Origin: Eutrigla gurnardus
Taxonomy: Eukaryota > Chordata > Actinopteri > Perciformes > Triglidae
Assembly: GCA_963514095.1 (NCBI GenBank)
Contig: OY741271.1
Location: 7,719,976 to 7,783,975, forward strand
Direction: 5' to 3'
Length of the DNA: 64,000 bases
Position 1 is the first letter of the stretch. Every line of letters starts with the position of its first letter. Made by a program: the position numbers and the translations under genes. The notes beneath the pieces are model-generated. The model was not told the origin of the DNA. It was given only the letters and a program-made list of their open reading frames with translations, and did no database searches. Below are positions 46,757-58,293 of this stretch, one piece after another.

Positions 46757-48103
46757 GGAGAAATCTGGTCATTTTTTACCCCATTTTCATTGTCCCCAGG
46801 GTCATCCCGACTTATTCGAAGCAAAAAATCCGACAAAAATTGATGTTGCCTAGCCCGAGATCTGTACCTGCCTGGCAGCCTTCCAGACTCGCTCCAATGG
46901 TAACCCATTGGGTCAACTTTTATCTGCTTTCCTGGGCCTCAGAAAACAATTCCAAGACCTATGCAACACAGGTTGCGTCCGTACGAGACACCACGGCGCT
47001 CGTTTAGCTCAAATAGTGTTGCAAAACGACATAAATGTGTGTTTTTGCATGGAGTTACTCACCTCAAATCACCCTGTAGACATTAGCAGTAGATAGCGGA
47101 GCGCCTGTCGTCCCTCCCAGTCACCGCAGAAATGAAAACGTTTTCCACGTAGTTTTGATTTTGTATCCATAAAGAAACGATCGAGCTGTGCAGTCGTCAT
47201 GTCCGTAATAAATCCATGAAGCTGTTATGTCCATATGTATGACTATGTTACAACATAGCAACGATAGCTTCAGCTAGTAACGTGCCGGGCGCTCGTCCAT
47301 CCCAGTCACTGCAGAAACGAAAACGTTTTCCTCGTAGTTTTGATTTTGTATCCATAAAGAAATGTTCGAGCAGTGCAGTCCTCATGTCTGTAATAAATCC
47401 ATGAAGCCGTTATGTCCATATGTATGACTATGTTACAACATAGCAACGATAGCTTCAGCTAGTAACGTGCCGGGCGCTCGTCCATCCCAGTCTGCCGTCC
47501 ATCTGCCGTCCATCCCAGTCTGCCGACGTCCTCACTCTGGAGCTGTTTTCAAGCCAATGCAGTGACAAACTTCTTTCCATCGAGCAGTGCCCTCATGTCC
47601 ATATGACAGTGTAACTAGCGCTAGCCTACATAGTAAGATTGCTTAGCCTGTGTGACAGTTGAAGCTGCTACAGCCACAACAAATCTCGCCCAGTCTCAGT
47701 AGGCTAGTTGTGTTGACAGCACGAGTGGGTGTCGCGTGTCGCGTGTGCAGACTGCAGTCTCTCATCAACAGAGTGAGATCAAAGTGACCCTCGCGCGACT
47801 GTCCAAGATTTTTCACTGTACTGGCTTGAAAACAGCTCCAGAGTGAGGACGGCAGACGGGAACTTGCGCGAGACTTGCATTGTTTTGGCTCCCCGCTACT
47901 GTTTAGCTGTAAGCAGTCGTTGCTATGTTGTAACATAGTCATACATATGGACGTAACAGCTTCATGGATTTATTACGGACATGACGACTGCACTGCTCGA
48001 TTGTTTCTTTATGGATACAAAATCTACGAGGAAAACGTTTTCGTTTCTGCGGTGAGTGGGACGGACGAGCGCCCGGAACGTTACTAGCTGTAAGCTATCG
48101 TTG
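46757..48103. mobile_element. Inverted-repeat element with 185-bp tandem units
   Basis: Two direct 185-bp units (47116-47300 and 47301-47485) carry the same text (CGTAGTTTTGATTTTGTATC..., CTATGTTACAACATAGCAAC). An inverted copy lies at about 47915-48100, and a shorter inverted pair (CTCACTCTGGAGCTGTTTTC and its complement) at 47530 and 47825. It can fold back on itself. The left border is approximate, and no duplication is evident because the right side abuts a partial Harbinger-type element. Confidence 0.65.
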
Positions 48104-48254
48104 CTATGAGTACGCATGCCTCAGAGTTTGCTTACGGGTACGCACACTTTCCCGTCAAGTTTGGTTTTTATAGATCACAACATTTGCGTGGTAAGTGGCG
48201 TACGCACGTTTCCAGCCCCGTTTTCTGCGTACGCAAGCTTTATAAATGAGGGCC
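48104..48254 (-). mobile_element. Terminal fragment of the SANT-encoding family, copy B
   Basis: Only about 150 bp of the family's left end, in inverse orientation, ending TTTATAAATGAGGGCC before CTG (48255-48257). Confidence 0.82.
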
Positions 48255-48442
48255 CTGGGCTGCACGAGATTTCTGCCTAAAAGCCTTAAGGCAGTTTTTT
48301 CTCGCCACTGTCGCTTTGAAATTGTGTTGACTCTAGAAATGTTGAGCGTATTCTAGTCCTGCTCAATGTGTTAAGTGTCCTGAGATGACTTCTGTTGTGA
48401 TTTGACACTATAAATAAAATTGAATTGAATTAAATTGAAGTA

Positions 48443-49784
48443 AAATAAGTATCTTTATTGCATAACTGGGCCCTAAGTACAAAAAAAAATCTGTCTTTAT
48501 CAAACATGCACACCCCGATCATATGCACACTGGTATTTTTTCAGGGTTGATATATCCCACATGTTCTAAGCCACCATGCTCGTGCACATTTGGGGTCATT
48601 TGCATCCGGGAACGCCACCAATTAACCATATGGTAACAAAACATCCCTTTAAGAACCATGTGAAAATTGGTCCAAAGAGAGCAAAGAAAAGAATGCTGCA
48701 TGGGACATGGTAACGAGTGCAGTTCATTCTGTAGGATATGAGGAGAGATTTTCATCAGAAAAAAAAGGCTTGATATTAAATGCAAAAAAAAACATATCAC
48801 TGCACATAAGCGAGACATTTGTGCAACTGGAGGAGGACAAAGCTCAGCTGAAAATCTCCTTTGGACACGCATTGCCAACATCATTGCCGATCCAGTTCTG
48901 GCATCATGGAACATGGAGACAGTGACACTGTTCCCACAGAACAAACTGGACCATTGAACATTGATATTGACGGTAAAAGAAACAAACCACCGTGTTTGCA
49001 ATCATTTATTTGGATATGAAAGAGAAAATAATTTTAAATGACAGATTAAAGGTGCTATTGACAACATTGATAACATCCAGCCACTAGATGTCGCACTCGC
49101 ACTCCCCCTTCCATTGCATTCATGTCACAACACAGCTGTGCGAAGCGCATGCGCCCTCAATTGGTTGACAGTTCGTTGCACAACCTGTGTTTTCATGGTC
49201 GAGTGGAGTGAAACTCACAGACAGACTCACTCATGTCAAATGATGAATCTTTCGTGGTATGAATTCATTTTGCAACATGTAGCTATACATTTGGGTTACT
49301 TTGTGCGGACTTGCCGACTGGGACTTAAAATAACTCAGAAACATTGCCCAGTCCCGTGGTCATTCCGGAGGAGCAGAGGCCGCCCCCAGACCCTCTTCTG
49401 TGAGTCGGGAGACAAGCGTGTTGACTGACATGGTTCCACAAGATAGATACAACTGAAGCAATCACTGAAATAAAGGACCAACTGACAAACATTTCCATGT
49501 ATTAATGGAAATAAATGAATCACTAAAACAAATTACTTTCTGTGCAACCCACATTTTTATTAAAGCATATACTGTTAACTAATACTGTGATTTCTGTCAT
49601 TTTGTCAACATGCTGCAAAATTAATGCTTCACTTATTTCTGGAAGAAATCTGAATGACGAATGACAATCCTCCGTCTGTCTCACGCGCTCTGGTGCGTCT
49701 TCACTGCTGCCTCCGGTGGACGGAACCCGGGGGCGTGTCCAACAGAGCCGTGCACGACGGTCCGGGTCTGGTCTCTTGCGTTTC
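48443..49784. other. No gene recognised
   Basis: The longest frame (minus, 48519-49001) shows no domain. I could not identify any repeat family here. Confidence 0.45.
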
Positions 49785-49965
49785 ATTTTTAATGACAATG
49801 TGCTGGCTACGGTTCGTGTTAGCTTGCATGTGTGTGCTAACCACTTCACATCGAACTGCTGCAGTAACGAGGGTCAGTACAAAGCTGGCTTTGCCTCGAC
49901 ACTGACCCTCATAAAAGGATCTGTCCCAACCATACGAGACCCAGCAACTTCACCTGAGCCACAGG
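49785..49965 (+). pseudogene. THAP-domain remnant
   Basis: One frame reads LHVCANHFTSNCCSNEGQYK followed by AGFASTLTLIKGSVPTIRDP. This matches the second half of THAP zinc fingers (C-x2-H, then the xVPTI end). The N-terminal C-x4-C half is not evident upstream. It is probably an exon left from a THAP-bearing transposon or duplicated gene. Confidence 0.6.
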
Positions 49966-50004
49966 TTGGCCTTGTTGTGACATTAGGACATAGTCGGTCC
50001 AAAA

Positions 50005-51235
50005 ATGTGGCTTTATGGTAAATTAATTCTACTCTTCTGACCACTCAAAGGGCCCTAGTTTCGTAGACCAGGCGCAGTCAGCTTTCAGCGCACCTGCGCC
50101 GCGCCGACGGGGTGTGTCCGCCTGGACTTTGCAAGTGTCGTGCACCGCGCATGCTCGCGCAGGCACACCTCCCGTCTCGCCCACCGGCGCAAGTGGGAAA
50201 GAGGGAGGAGAAGAAGGCGTGAGTGGGAGACGAGGAGGAGACGAGGCGTGGACTGGGATTAACACAGCCGATTCAGATCTTCACCAATCAAATGAGCTCC
50301 TCTCCTCTCCTTTAATGCGTTAGGGGAGGTTCAGTGCAAGTTCCGTCACTTGACAACCCGATGACAGAAGCAGCGCCGCCGCTCCCACCACGCTCATCAC
50401 GCGCTGTGCACGCGTATCATAATAATAACAATGCCCATATTATAAAAAACAGGAGAGAGAGAGGGAGATGTTTTGGTCCGAGAGGCTGAGTTTCCGTTTC
50501 GCGTGCCATCCGCCTTTGATCTGACGTCAGATGTGACGGGACAATCTATATAGATATAAATTCACGTGTTGATTCAATTAGTTGCATTAAATAGTGTTTG
50601 TTGAGATTATTTATTGCATTTAAATGTGCCTGGAACTGTGGAAACCTGCCTGTGAGGTCTCGGTGACGTGTGCGCACTGCGCGCCGTCAGCCAAACTTCC
50701 ACTCCGCCAGCTGTGATTCGCATTGAATGAATGGACTTTATTTACGCCTTGCACCTTGCGCCGAAAGTAGACCAGGTAGGAGCTGGCGAGCTTTCAGCGC
50801 AGTCTCGGCGAGGCTTTTTGCCACGAAACTTCCGCTGCGCCAAGCTGAATCTGTGACGCCTCCCCCTGCTGCGCCGCCACACCCATCTTGGCGCAGGCGA
50901 TCCACCAAACTGCCAAACTGACTGTGCGCAAGGCTGCGCGGGTCGAAACTTGCATTGCGCCAGCTCCGCCACCCTGCGCCGCCCTGCGCTGCGCCACGAA
51001 ACTAGGGCCCACAGTCTCTACACCACATGCCAACATTGGCCCATTCACACACACATACACTGATGGCAGAGGCTGCCATTCAAGATGCCAACTACAAATG
51101 GGATCTAAACTAACACATTCACACACAAATGGCACAAACTTCAAGAGCAATTTGGGGTTCAGTATCTTGCCCATTGACACTTGCAGACTGGAGGAGCCAG
51201 GTCTCAAACTGCAGATATGGAAATTAAACAGCCGC
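50005..51235 (-). mobile_element. SINE in reverse orientation, split by a MITE
   Basis: Read on the minus strand, 51235-51011 gives the fish SINE body (GGGCAAGATACTGAACCCCA and GTGTGTGAATGGGCC), and 50049-50005 gives the matching tail (CTTTGAGTGGTCAGAAGAGT, then TTTACCATAAAG). The MITE at 50050-51010 lies between the two. Confidence 0.7.
50050..51010. mobile_element. GC-rich MITE with GGGCCCTAGTTTCGT ends
   Basis: Perfect 15-bp inverted ends (GGGCCCTAGTTTCGT and ACGAAACTAGGGCCC). The subterminal regions are full of CTGCGCC/GGCGCAG strings. No coding frame is credible, and no clear target duplication is seen. Confidence 0.82.
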
Positions 51236-53660
51236 CCTAAATGTGGGGACCAGCCCCTAAATGTGGACACTGCTACAATCTGGTTGTTTTTGCAATCACA
51301 TCATCTTCTCATTACAAAAAAAGCCTAAAACGTAGCAAATCTTAAATGTTTAATCACTTAACCGATGTACCCACACAGCCAGGTGATGCCATTCTGCCAC
51401 GTGTATGTGTGCTCTAATATGGTAATCATTTTGAATGTTGAAATATCCCAGACCAATTTAGGACAGACACATAAGAAACAAGCCGTATCTGTAGGCTGCA
51501 GGCCTCCTGAAATCACTCCACTCATCTCTCCCTTCATTCTCTCTGATCCTGTCTACACCTCCCTCATATTTTGCTGCCATTTTCATGACTTTTCCTGGGG
51601 GGTGTATAACCCATAGACATGACAATATTTAGTGTCTCTTTATTCAGCTTATTCACCATAAGCAAACAAGATCATTGTTCAAAAAGAGCAGAGGACTGTT
51701 TATCAGGCTATGTGCATTTCACACTATGAGCCACTGAGTAGTAAAGATGCTGCACTGCTTCATGGTATATATGTGGAAATGGAACAATCAAGAGTTTCTT
51801 GCTGTGACAAATGATGGGAGGAGTACAACACTGAGGGTGAAAAATCCACCCCAAGATGTTTAAGCTCTTCAGAAAAACAAAGAGAAAACTAAGTGGTGAC
51901 AGACATGAGATAGTGAATGTAATGTGCATTTGAATGTCAGTGTAATTAAACGAAATACATATATTTATGTGATGCGACAATCTTCACATATACGTCAACG
52001 GCATTCAAGTGTAATCCTCTGGATACATAGGCTACTTGCCTCTGATCCAATATTGTATCGTTACATATCGTGACTCCAGTTTCTATAAGCATAGGTGTAA
52101 ATCTGTCGCTATTAAGGGTCAAGAGGGAAGCTGGTAAAGTCTATGACCCGCTGTGATACCAAAGTCCACTGGCAGACAACATACATCAGTTCAGAAACCT
52201 TAAATGGCACACGTCAATAAACAGGAAGACACTTACTGTGCCCCGGTCAACACCGGGTCAGCCCTGTGTTGAGAAAATTGGGAAAGGTTTTCCATAACGG
52301 TTCCCATGATAGCGCCATTGCTGGCCACTAACCCTGCTGGGTGAGAGGTTAGTTAGTTATTCTAGTAGGTTAAAGCACATCTTAAAAGATGATTTGTGAA
52401 AATGGAAGAAAGTGACTAGGCTGTGCCTGCTGCATTGTGAGTTGTGTGTGCAGCGACAAGCCTCTGGATTATGTGGAGAGCATGTTTCTCTGAGGTAAAA
52501 GCTAAAGAATGCTCAATGGGAGGTTAAGCAGACTTCACTGTGAGGAAACTGCTCTTTAAAGGAAAGTCGGTGGCCATGAAAAGGGCCGTTGTGTTTCTGT
52601 TGCTCAGTTGTCATGTGACACGCGTTTCCCATATCCTGTCAATGAAGCTTTTGTTGCTGGGGTGGATTGCCTGCCAGGTTGGACCAGGTGGGTGCCGGCT
52701 GCTGGCTCTTACCGTGATGGCATGGAGCTGGTTGGGTTGCAGCTGTAGGAGGACGATCTATTGTTGGAGGATGTAGAAGGCACAACAGCAGCAGCTGGAA
52801 GGCACATCTTGTTGAATTTAGCATCTTGGCTGTCTATGAAGCTGGGGCTGAGATGCATGTTTTCTCTCTGCTTCTTTAGCTGCTTTGTGCAGATGAGCTA
52901 CGGTGCTCTGGAGGAGTAATCCATACAGTCCATCAGGGGATATGGGAACATCCAGCAGTTCCCATCTGATCTGGAGGAGAAGCTGTGACATGTGGAGCCA
53001 GATGTTATGCTGCATCATCACTTGCTTTGCCATAATTCTGGACACCACGACCCTAGAAGCCAAGGTAAGAGTAAGGACAGCTGTCATTGACAAGGTTGGG
53101 TGTTGGACCCAAAAGCAACTTAGCCAAACTGAAAAATGACTGCTATCTCCGATGCGGAAGTCAGCAAGTGCAGGGACAGACTTACAGGGCCAAGACAGAT
53201 CAGGAGTCCGTGGGACAAACAGAATAATGGCAATGTTGACTGAAGAGTCATTGGTTGGTTGAGCCACTGGACGGGTGACACAGAATTACGCCAGTCAGCC
53301 GTGTGGACTGGCAGAAAAAAATGGAACCACATTGGCAGGAATCTTGGTCAAGGACAGAAGGCATTTACCAGGGCAGGGACAAGGAAGGATTGTCAGTACG
53401 AAGCAGGGTCAAAACCGGGAGATCAATCTGAAGGTAATCGCTGGAAAGTCTGGCATGGATGCGATGACATGGCAATGAGTGAGTGAGTGCAACTAAAATG
53501 CAGAGCTGATTGATGAGCTGCAGCTGTGAGAGCAGGTGGAGTGATTTGGGATGATGAGAAGGCATGGCTGGTTGAGCAGGTGAGGTTATGGAAAACCACT
53601 AGGCAGCAGGTGGGAAAGATCAGAGTATGTGTCATAGCTTTAGTGATGTACGTTGCTAGC
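51236..53660. other. No gene recognised
   Basis: The segment from about 52600 to 53600 is GC-richer and resembles LTR or minisatellite-derived sequence (for example GGGTGTTGGACCCAAAAGC at 53098-53116), but I could not define an element. Confidence 0.4.
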
Positions 53661-54116
53661 CAGGGATGGGATTTCGTCATTTTAGGGGCGAGGCCATTTG
53701 GCCTTCACTTTCATTATTTTTTTCAGGGCACCAAGGCCACAACCGGACCGGTACTTTTATAATAACAATGGACACCACGACCCTAGAAGCTGCAAAATCC
53801 GCTGCCCACTCATGGCCACTTGCTCGCTCAGCTCCGCTCGTGTTGACTAGAAATATGTGCGCACGCCAGAGCGGAACCGGACAGGAATGGACCGGTACTT
53901 TTAAAATAAAATTCGCTGTGTGATGTCACTGACCGCTCGCTCAACTCCACTCGGGTGGCTTTAATTAAGCCCACTACGCCGCAGGGCGCTTTTTACATGG
54001 AACATGGACAGGGGTACAAAGGCCACCTTGGCCGTAAATTGAAAATTTTTTCACAGGGCATCAAGGCCAAAGTGCAGAGCCATGGCCGTCGTGGCCTTTG
54101 TGAAATTCCCACCCTG
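53661..54116. mobile_element. Short hAT-like element, 8-bp duplication TTGCTAGC
   Basis: The ends CAGGGATGGGATTTC and GAAATTCCCACCCTG are near-inverses, and TTGCTAGC flanks both (53653-53660 and 54117-54124). It is 456 bp with no coding capacity. The internal text GGACACCACGACCCTAGAAG also occurs outside at about 53040. Confidence 0.85.
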
Positions 54117-54620
54117 TTGCTAGCCCTGGAGGGAGAGCCCTGGGCCAACAGAAGGGTAACCTGATGGACTGCTGTTCCCACCTCCTTCAACACTAAGCAT
54201 CATGAAGGCCTCCACTTGACAGCTCCTCTGTAGGCAAGCAAGCACAGACCTGGGGCCTCATTTATAAAGCTTGCGTACGCACAAAACGGGGCTGGAAACG
54301 TGCGTACGCCACTTTCCACGCAAAGGTTGTGATCTATAAAAACCAAACTTGACGGGAAAGTGTGCGTACCCGTAAGCAAACTCTGAGGCATGCGTACCGG
54401 TACGCACATTCTGGAGACTGGAGCAATACAGATGTCAGATTGTAGGAAGTAAACGTGAGAAGAACTATTATAGTTTTGATGACTCGCACACATTTAATTT
54501 CACTCCATATCATACGTTAGATCCGCGTTATCATGAGGAACTCAACTTCATAAACACCTTCTTTTAAAATCCAACCCGTATCTTAAATCAAAATAATTTC
54601 GAAATATTGAATCAGCGCTG

Positions 54621-55402
54621 TACGATGGCGTATCAGGGCCACTGTCGGAAAAAAAAACAAAAAAAAAAACGGAGCCGAGAGAGGTGGGCAATATTCTGAG
54701 ATTAAAAGTCACACATTTTCTAGTTTTAAAGTGGCAAATTTCGACTTTAAAACTAGCAAATTTGCGAGTTTTAAAGTGGCAAATTTGCTAGTTTATTACG
54801 ATGCTAACAACCGGCATTTATGCTAGCTAACTTCCCATGAATGTAGCTTTTATCTTTCTAATTAATCCATCCCATGTGTCAATGCTTTGCTAAGGTCCTT
54901 AGGGTGATGGCTCTTGATGGTTAGTGTTGGTTAATTTTATATGGGCCAAATTGTCATTTTACGGTATGTGTGTTTGTTGATCGGGTGGTTTGGCTAAGCT
55001 AGCGGTCAGAGAGGAAGTAATCACATAGCTTGACCGTTTGTTTGCCGTTGCTATGACAACAAGTGAAAGCTACCGCTAGCTTAGGCAAACTACCTGCTCA
55101 ATAAACACAAATAAGATGACAATTTGGCCCATAAAATTAACAAACAATAACCATCAACAGCCATTACCTTAAGGGCCTTAGCAAAGCGTCACACGTTGGG
55201 ATGAATTAATTAGAAAGATAAAAGCGACATTCGGAAGCGAAGTTAGCTAGCATAAATGCAGGTTGTTAGCATCGTAATAAACTAGCAAATTTGCCACTTT
55301 AAAACTAGCAAATTTGTGACTTTTAATCTCAGAATATTGCCCACCTCTCTCGGCTCCGTTTTTTTTTTTTTTTCTCAACAGTGGCCCTAATACGCCGTCG
55401 TA
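54621..55402. mobile_element. Fold-back element with arms of about 385 and 330 bp
   Basis: Nearly the whole 782-bp element is an inverted repeat around a loop at about 55004-55070. The ends are TACGATGGCGTATCAGGGCC and the inverse of TACGACGGCGTATTAGGGCC. CAGCGCTG, a palindrome, flanks both sides (54613-54620 and 55403-55410). A repeated AAACTAGCAAATTTGC motif lies in both arms. The superfamily is not certain (Mutator-like is possible). Confidence 0.8.
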
Positions 55403-55936
55403 CAGCGCTGATTCAATGAGTGCCACGCTCATGCGTGCTCAGTCGTGGAGCATGGAGAGCGCAACTTTACCGAACTTCAGGAGGCAGACTCCACCACCCG
55501 GCAAAGGTGGTAGAGTCCCCAGCATGATGAGCCACGGCCCCCTGCCCGACTGGAGGTGTATCAACTAGGGGTGGGACGATACGGGTAACTCACGATTCGA
55601 TACTGTGACGATATTTGGCCCACGATAACGATAATATCACGATACACGATATCTGCGATATTCGATATATTGCAAGAAATTTCATCAACAATATATCACG
55701 ATATGTGACTGAAAAAGAAAAAATATGCATAAAAAATAAATTCCAAAACTTCGTACAATGTACAAATGAATAAACACTGTCCAGCTGGACACATTAAAGT
55801 GCATGAACATTAATAACATGTCTTATGTAAACCAGGACAGTGCTTTCTGATACTGAAAAGTCAGTAGCAACTTGTTTTATGTAAATGTGGCATGAGGGTG
55901 GTATGTGCAAAATTAACAATTTAAATTGCAGATAAA

Positions 55937-57117
55937 GTGCTGCTCGACAACGCCACCTGGGGGAATTTCGCCCCCAGGAAATTAGTTTTAAAGGACACAA
56001 GTCCGAATGCACCCAGACAAGACGTGAGTTATGAAAATAATTAATTTTATTAATTCTCAATATAAAAATACAAGTTAAATAGTTTAGTCAGTGACATCCT
56101 ACTCTTTTAAATGCTGCAATATTTCAACCACCTTCTCTTCACTCAGGTAGCAGTGGCTCAAAAACAAAACAACGACACAATCAATTATACAACAAATAAA
56201 CCTTGGAATAAAGAAAACAAACATAACCATTAAACAAAAACAAAGAAAAGCAAACAGTTAATAGCACACAAAAGCAAAGCAATTAGTCATAATAAACTAA
56301 AAAGGAAACAATATTCATGCAAAACAATCAATAAACATACTAAGGATAATAAATCAGAGCTCACTGGTTGGCTACACAACGGTGGAGCACTTAAGGTCCG
56401 ATAGGACCAATAGTAAGTGGGAAAGAGAGCAAGTAAACGGTGATCGTGAGACTGGACATTAAAACACTACAAGACAGCAGTAGAGTCCCGGTGCACCGAA
56501 GCGTCAGACGCCGGTAAGTGGAGCACCGCAGCGCACAGCCAGGCCGAGAGCGTACCTGGAAAGCATGCACAAAAGATTTCAATTTTAATACTTATCACTA
56601 TCTGACCGAAAGGAGTAACCGGTACAGATCACATACCCCGAAGCACAGGTGCGGCTCTGCTAACACAGAGGAGAGGGAGAGCGACAAGCCACAGGTAAAT
56701 CCTGGAGAGAGTGAATCCGCAGCACGGACAACTCCAATCCCACACAGCAGTAGCCAGCTGACCGCCACGCTGCAAGGCACAAGGATAAAGCAGGTGTAAT
56801 GCCCAGAGATCGCAGAAATACCCCAATAGCGCAACGCAAAGGACTTACAATTTCAAGGTGGAGAGGGTCCAGCAAAATCGAGGGTCCGGCAAAATCGGCG
56901 ACGCCAACCGCCACACAGCTCAGACCACACACAGCGCCATGCCACGCCAAGATACCAGCCATGAGGAAGGTGAAGGACAGACTGGATTAAATAGACACCT
57001 GCGCCAGGAGCACTGGCGGCTCCGCCCTACAATCAGTGCAGCGCACTGACACACACCTGGTGTGGATCAAGCAAGGAGGAGGGGGAACGGTGGAAACTAC
57101 CCGACCATCCTGTCACA
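55937..57117 (-). mobile_element. LTR-like insert with TAAA flanks
   Basis: On the minus strand it starts TGTGACAGGATGGTCGGG and ends near GGCGTTGTCGAGCAGCAC. TAAA occurs on both sides (55933-55936 and 57118-57121), a possible 4-bp duplication. It is A/T-rich in the middle and non-coding. The layout resembles the insert at 32699-40900 (CGACACCACCTAGG versus CGACAACGCCACCTGG). Confidence 0.5.
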
Positions 57118-57258
57118 TAAACTTGGGCCCGTTTGAGTTTAACAACAGCTAAACAAGATAAGAATAACATCAGAATTAAATGAAATATTGGGCACATTTC
57201 AGTATGCAACCAATTATGTGCAGAGTTATGTTCACCCATCCAGTACCTGGGAAGTTGG

Positions 57259-57488
57259 GCCTCATGCCCTCAGAGCTGGGTGAAAACCGCTTGGAGCTCA
57301 CAGCAACACTGGGCAGCACACGGCTCCGCGGATCCACACATGCGGACCCTCCGGCAGACGGTAAACACGCGCCGCCCGGAATCCTGCCCGTAAATAGGCA
57401 ATCGAGCCCGGCTGAAAAGTGGGTCCTCATGCCCTCAATGCTGTGTGAAAAGCGCTTGAAGCTCACAACAGCACCGGCCAGCACACGG
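57259..57488 (+). repeat. Direct repeat inside the hAT
   Basis: Two related segments, 57259-57325 and 57422-57488, share CTCATGCCCTCA, a GGAGCTCACA/GAAGCTCACA block and CAGCACACGG, spaced 163 bp apart. Confidence 0.7.
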
Positions 57489-57497
57489 CCATGCTTA

Positions 57498-57746
57498 TGC
57501 GGCGTTCACACCGGACGCGATAGACGCGAATACAATCGCGTGAGACGCGTGTATCGCGCCGCTTGATCATTTTGGACTATTCGCTTCATTCGCGTCAGAC
57601 GCGCCATTCGCGCCGCGTCTCATCGCGCCAAACGCTCCATTCGCGCCGCCTCCGCCTGAATCGCGTGTCATCGCGCCATTTACATTGATTTTCAATGTAA
57701 AGTCGCCGCTCAATTCGCGTCTATCGCGTCCGGTGTGAACGCCCCT
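57498..57746. mobile_element. Harbinger MITE with 31-bp inverted ends, TTA flanks
   Basis: GGCGTTCACACCGGACGCGA at the left pairs perfectly with the right end (TCGCGTCCGGTGTGAACGCC); TTA flanks both sides (57495-57497 and 57747-57749). The 249-bp element is made of CGCG-rich inverted sequence. Confidence 0.85.
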
Positions 57747-57959
57747 TTAGAAGCACCAACGGGAGTCTAAAAAAAACGTAGACCCAAAATATCGATATTT
57801 GCCGTCAGTGTATCGATTTATTTATTGCGATAGAGAGCACAACAATATATTGCAATATCGATTTTTTTTTCCCACCCCTAGTATCAACAGGGCGCAAGAA
57901 TCCGTGAGGATGTCATGCTGCGTTTGTAAGATAAGGAAGACAACAATGTTCATTTTTAA

Positions 57960-58190
57960 CGTATTGTTTTATCAATATGGCCATTTCTTGCAGCACAGTG
58001 CGCGTTTGCTGTAGCTCATCTGCAACATTGTTGATGGCGGTGATTGTGTCTCGCTGAAGTTGCAGGACGGCATCAGTGTGCACCCGACCGCTTGATGTGC
58101 CATGCGCCCGGGGTGCACTGCTGCTTTGTGCCGGACCCGGACGCTGTGCCGAGGGCCCGTCACCGTCACCCTCCTCACCGTCATCCTCCT
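57960..58190 (-). pseudogene. SANT-protein C-terminal coiled coil, copy C
   Basis: The minus strand reads SSGRVHTDAVLQLQRDTI then TAINNVADELQQTRTVLQEM, the same C-terminal coil as in copy A (45190-45006), here slightly longer. Confidence 0.68.
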
Positions 58191-58293
58191 CACGTCACCC
58201 TCCTCACATCACCCTCCTCACGTCACCCTCCTCTACGCCCAACACTGCAGACTCTGGAAGGACAGAAACGATTTAACGTTTTGTTTTATATAC

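Larger units (their letters stand above)
42540..48442 (+). mobile_element. LINE-3rd: L2-type LINE split by two insertions
   Basis: Endonuclease (42560-43060), linker and reverse-transcriptase start (43097-44191), reverse-transcriptase core (45848-46745) and 3' UTR with tail (48258-48442, ending ATAAATAAAATTGAATTGAA) are in order. A SANT-encoding element (44192-45844) and a fold-back/partial element (about 46757-48254) interrupt it. It is a different, less decayed copy than LINE-1st. Confidence 0.82.
55566..57880. mobile_element. hAT-like element, 8-bp duplication GTATCAAC
   Basis: TAGGGGTGGGACGATA and TTCCCACCCCTA form the ends, with GTATCAAC at 55558-55565 and 57881-57888. Subterminal sequence is rich in CGATATAT strings. 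An LTR-like insert and a Harbinger MITE are nested in it; no transposase is seen. Confidence 0.9.

Noticed and set aside
48519..49001. 160-residue open frame (minus)
   Set aside because: No domain, start context or splice evidence; likely chance.
50742..51328. Several overlapping open frames on both strands
   Set aside because: They arise from the GC-rich inverted ends of a MITE and the neighbouring SINE.
53040..53788. Element bounded by the repeated text GGACACCACGACCCTAGAAG
   Set aside because: The second copy lies inside the hAT at 53661-54116, not at its edge; the match is about 21 bp and the surrounding sequences differ.
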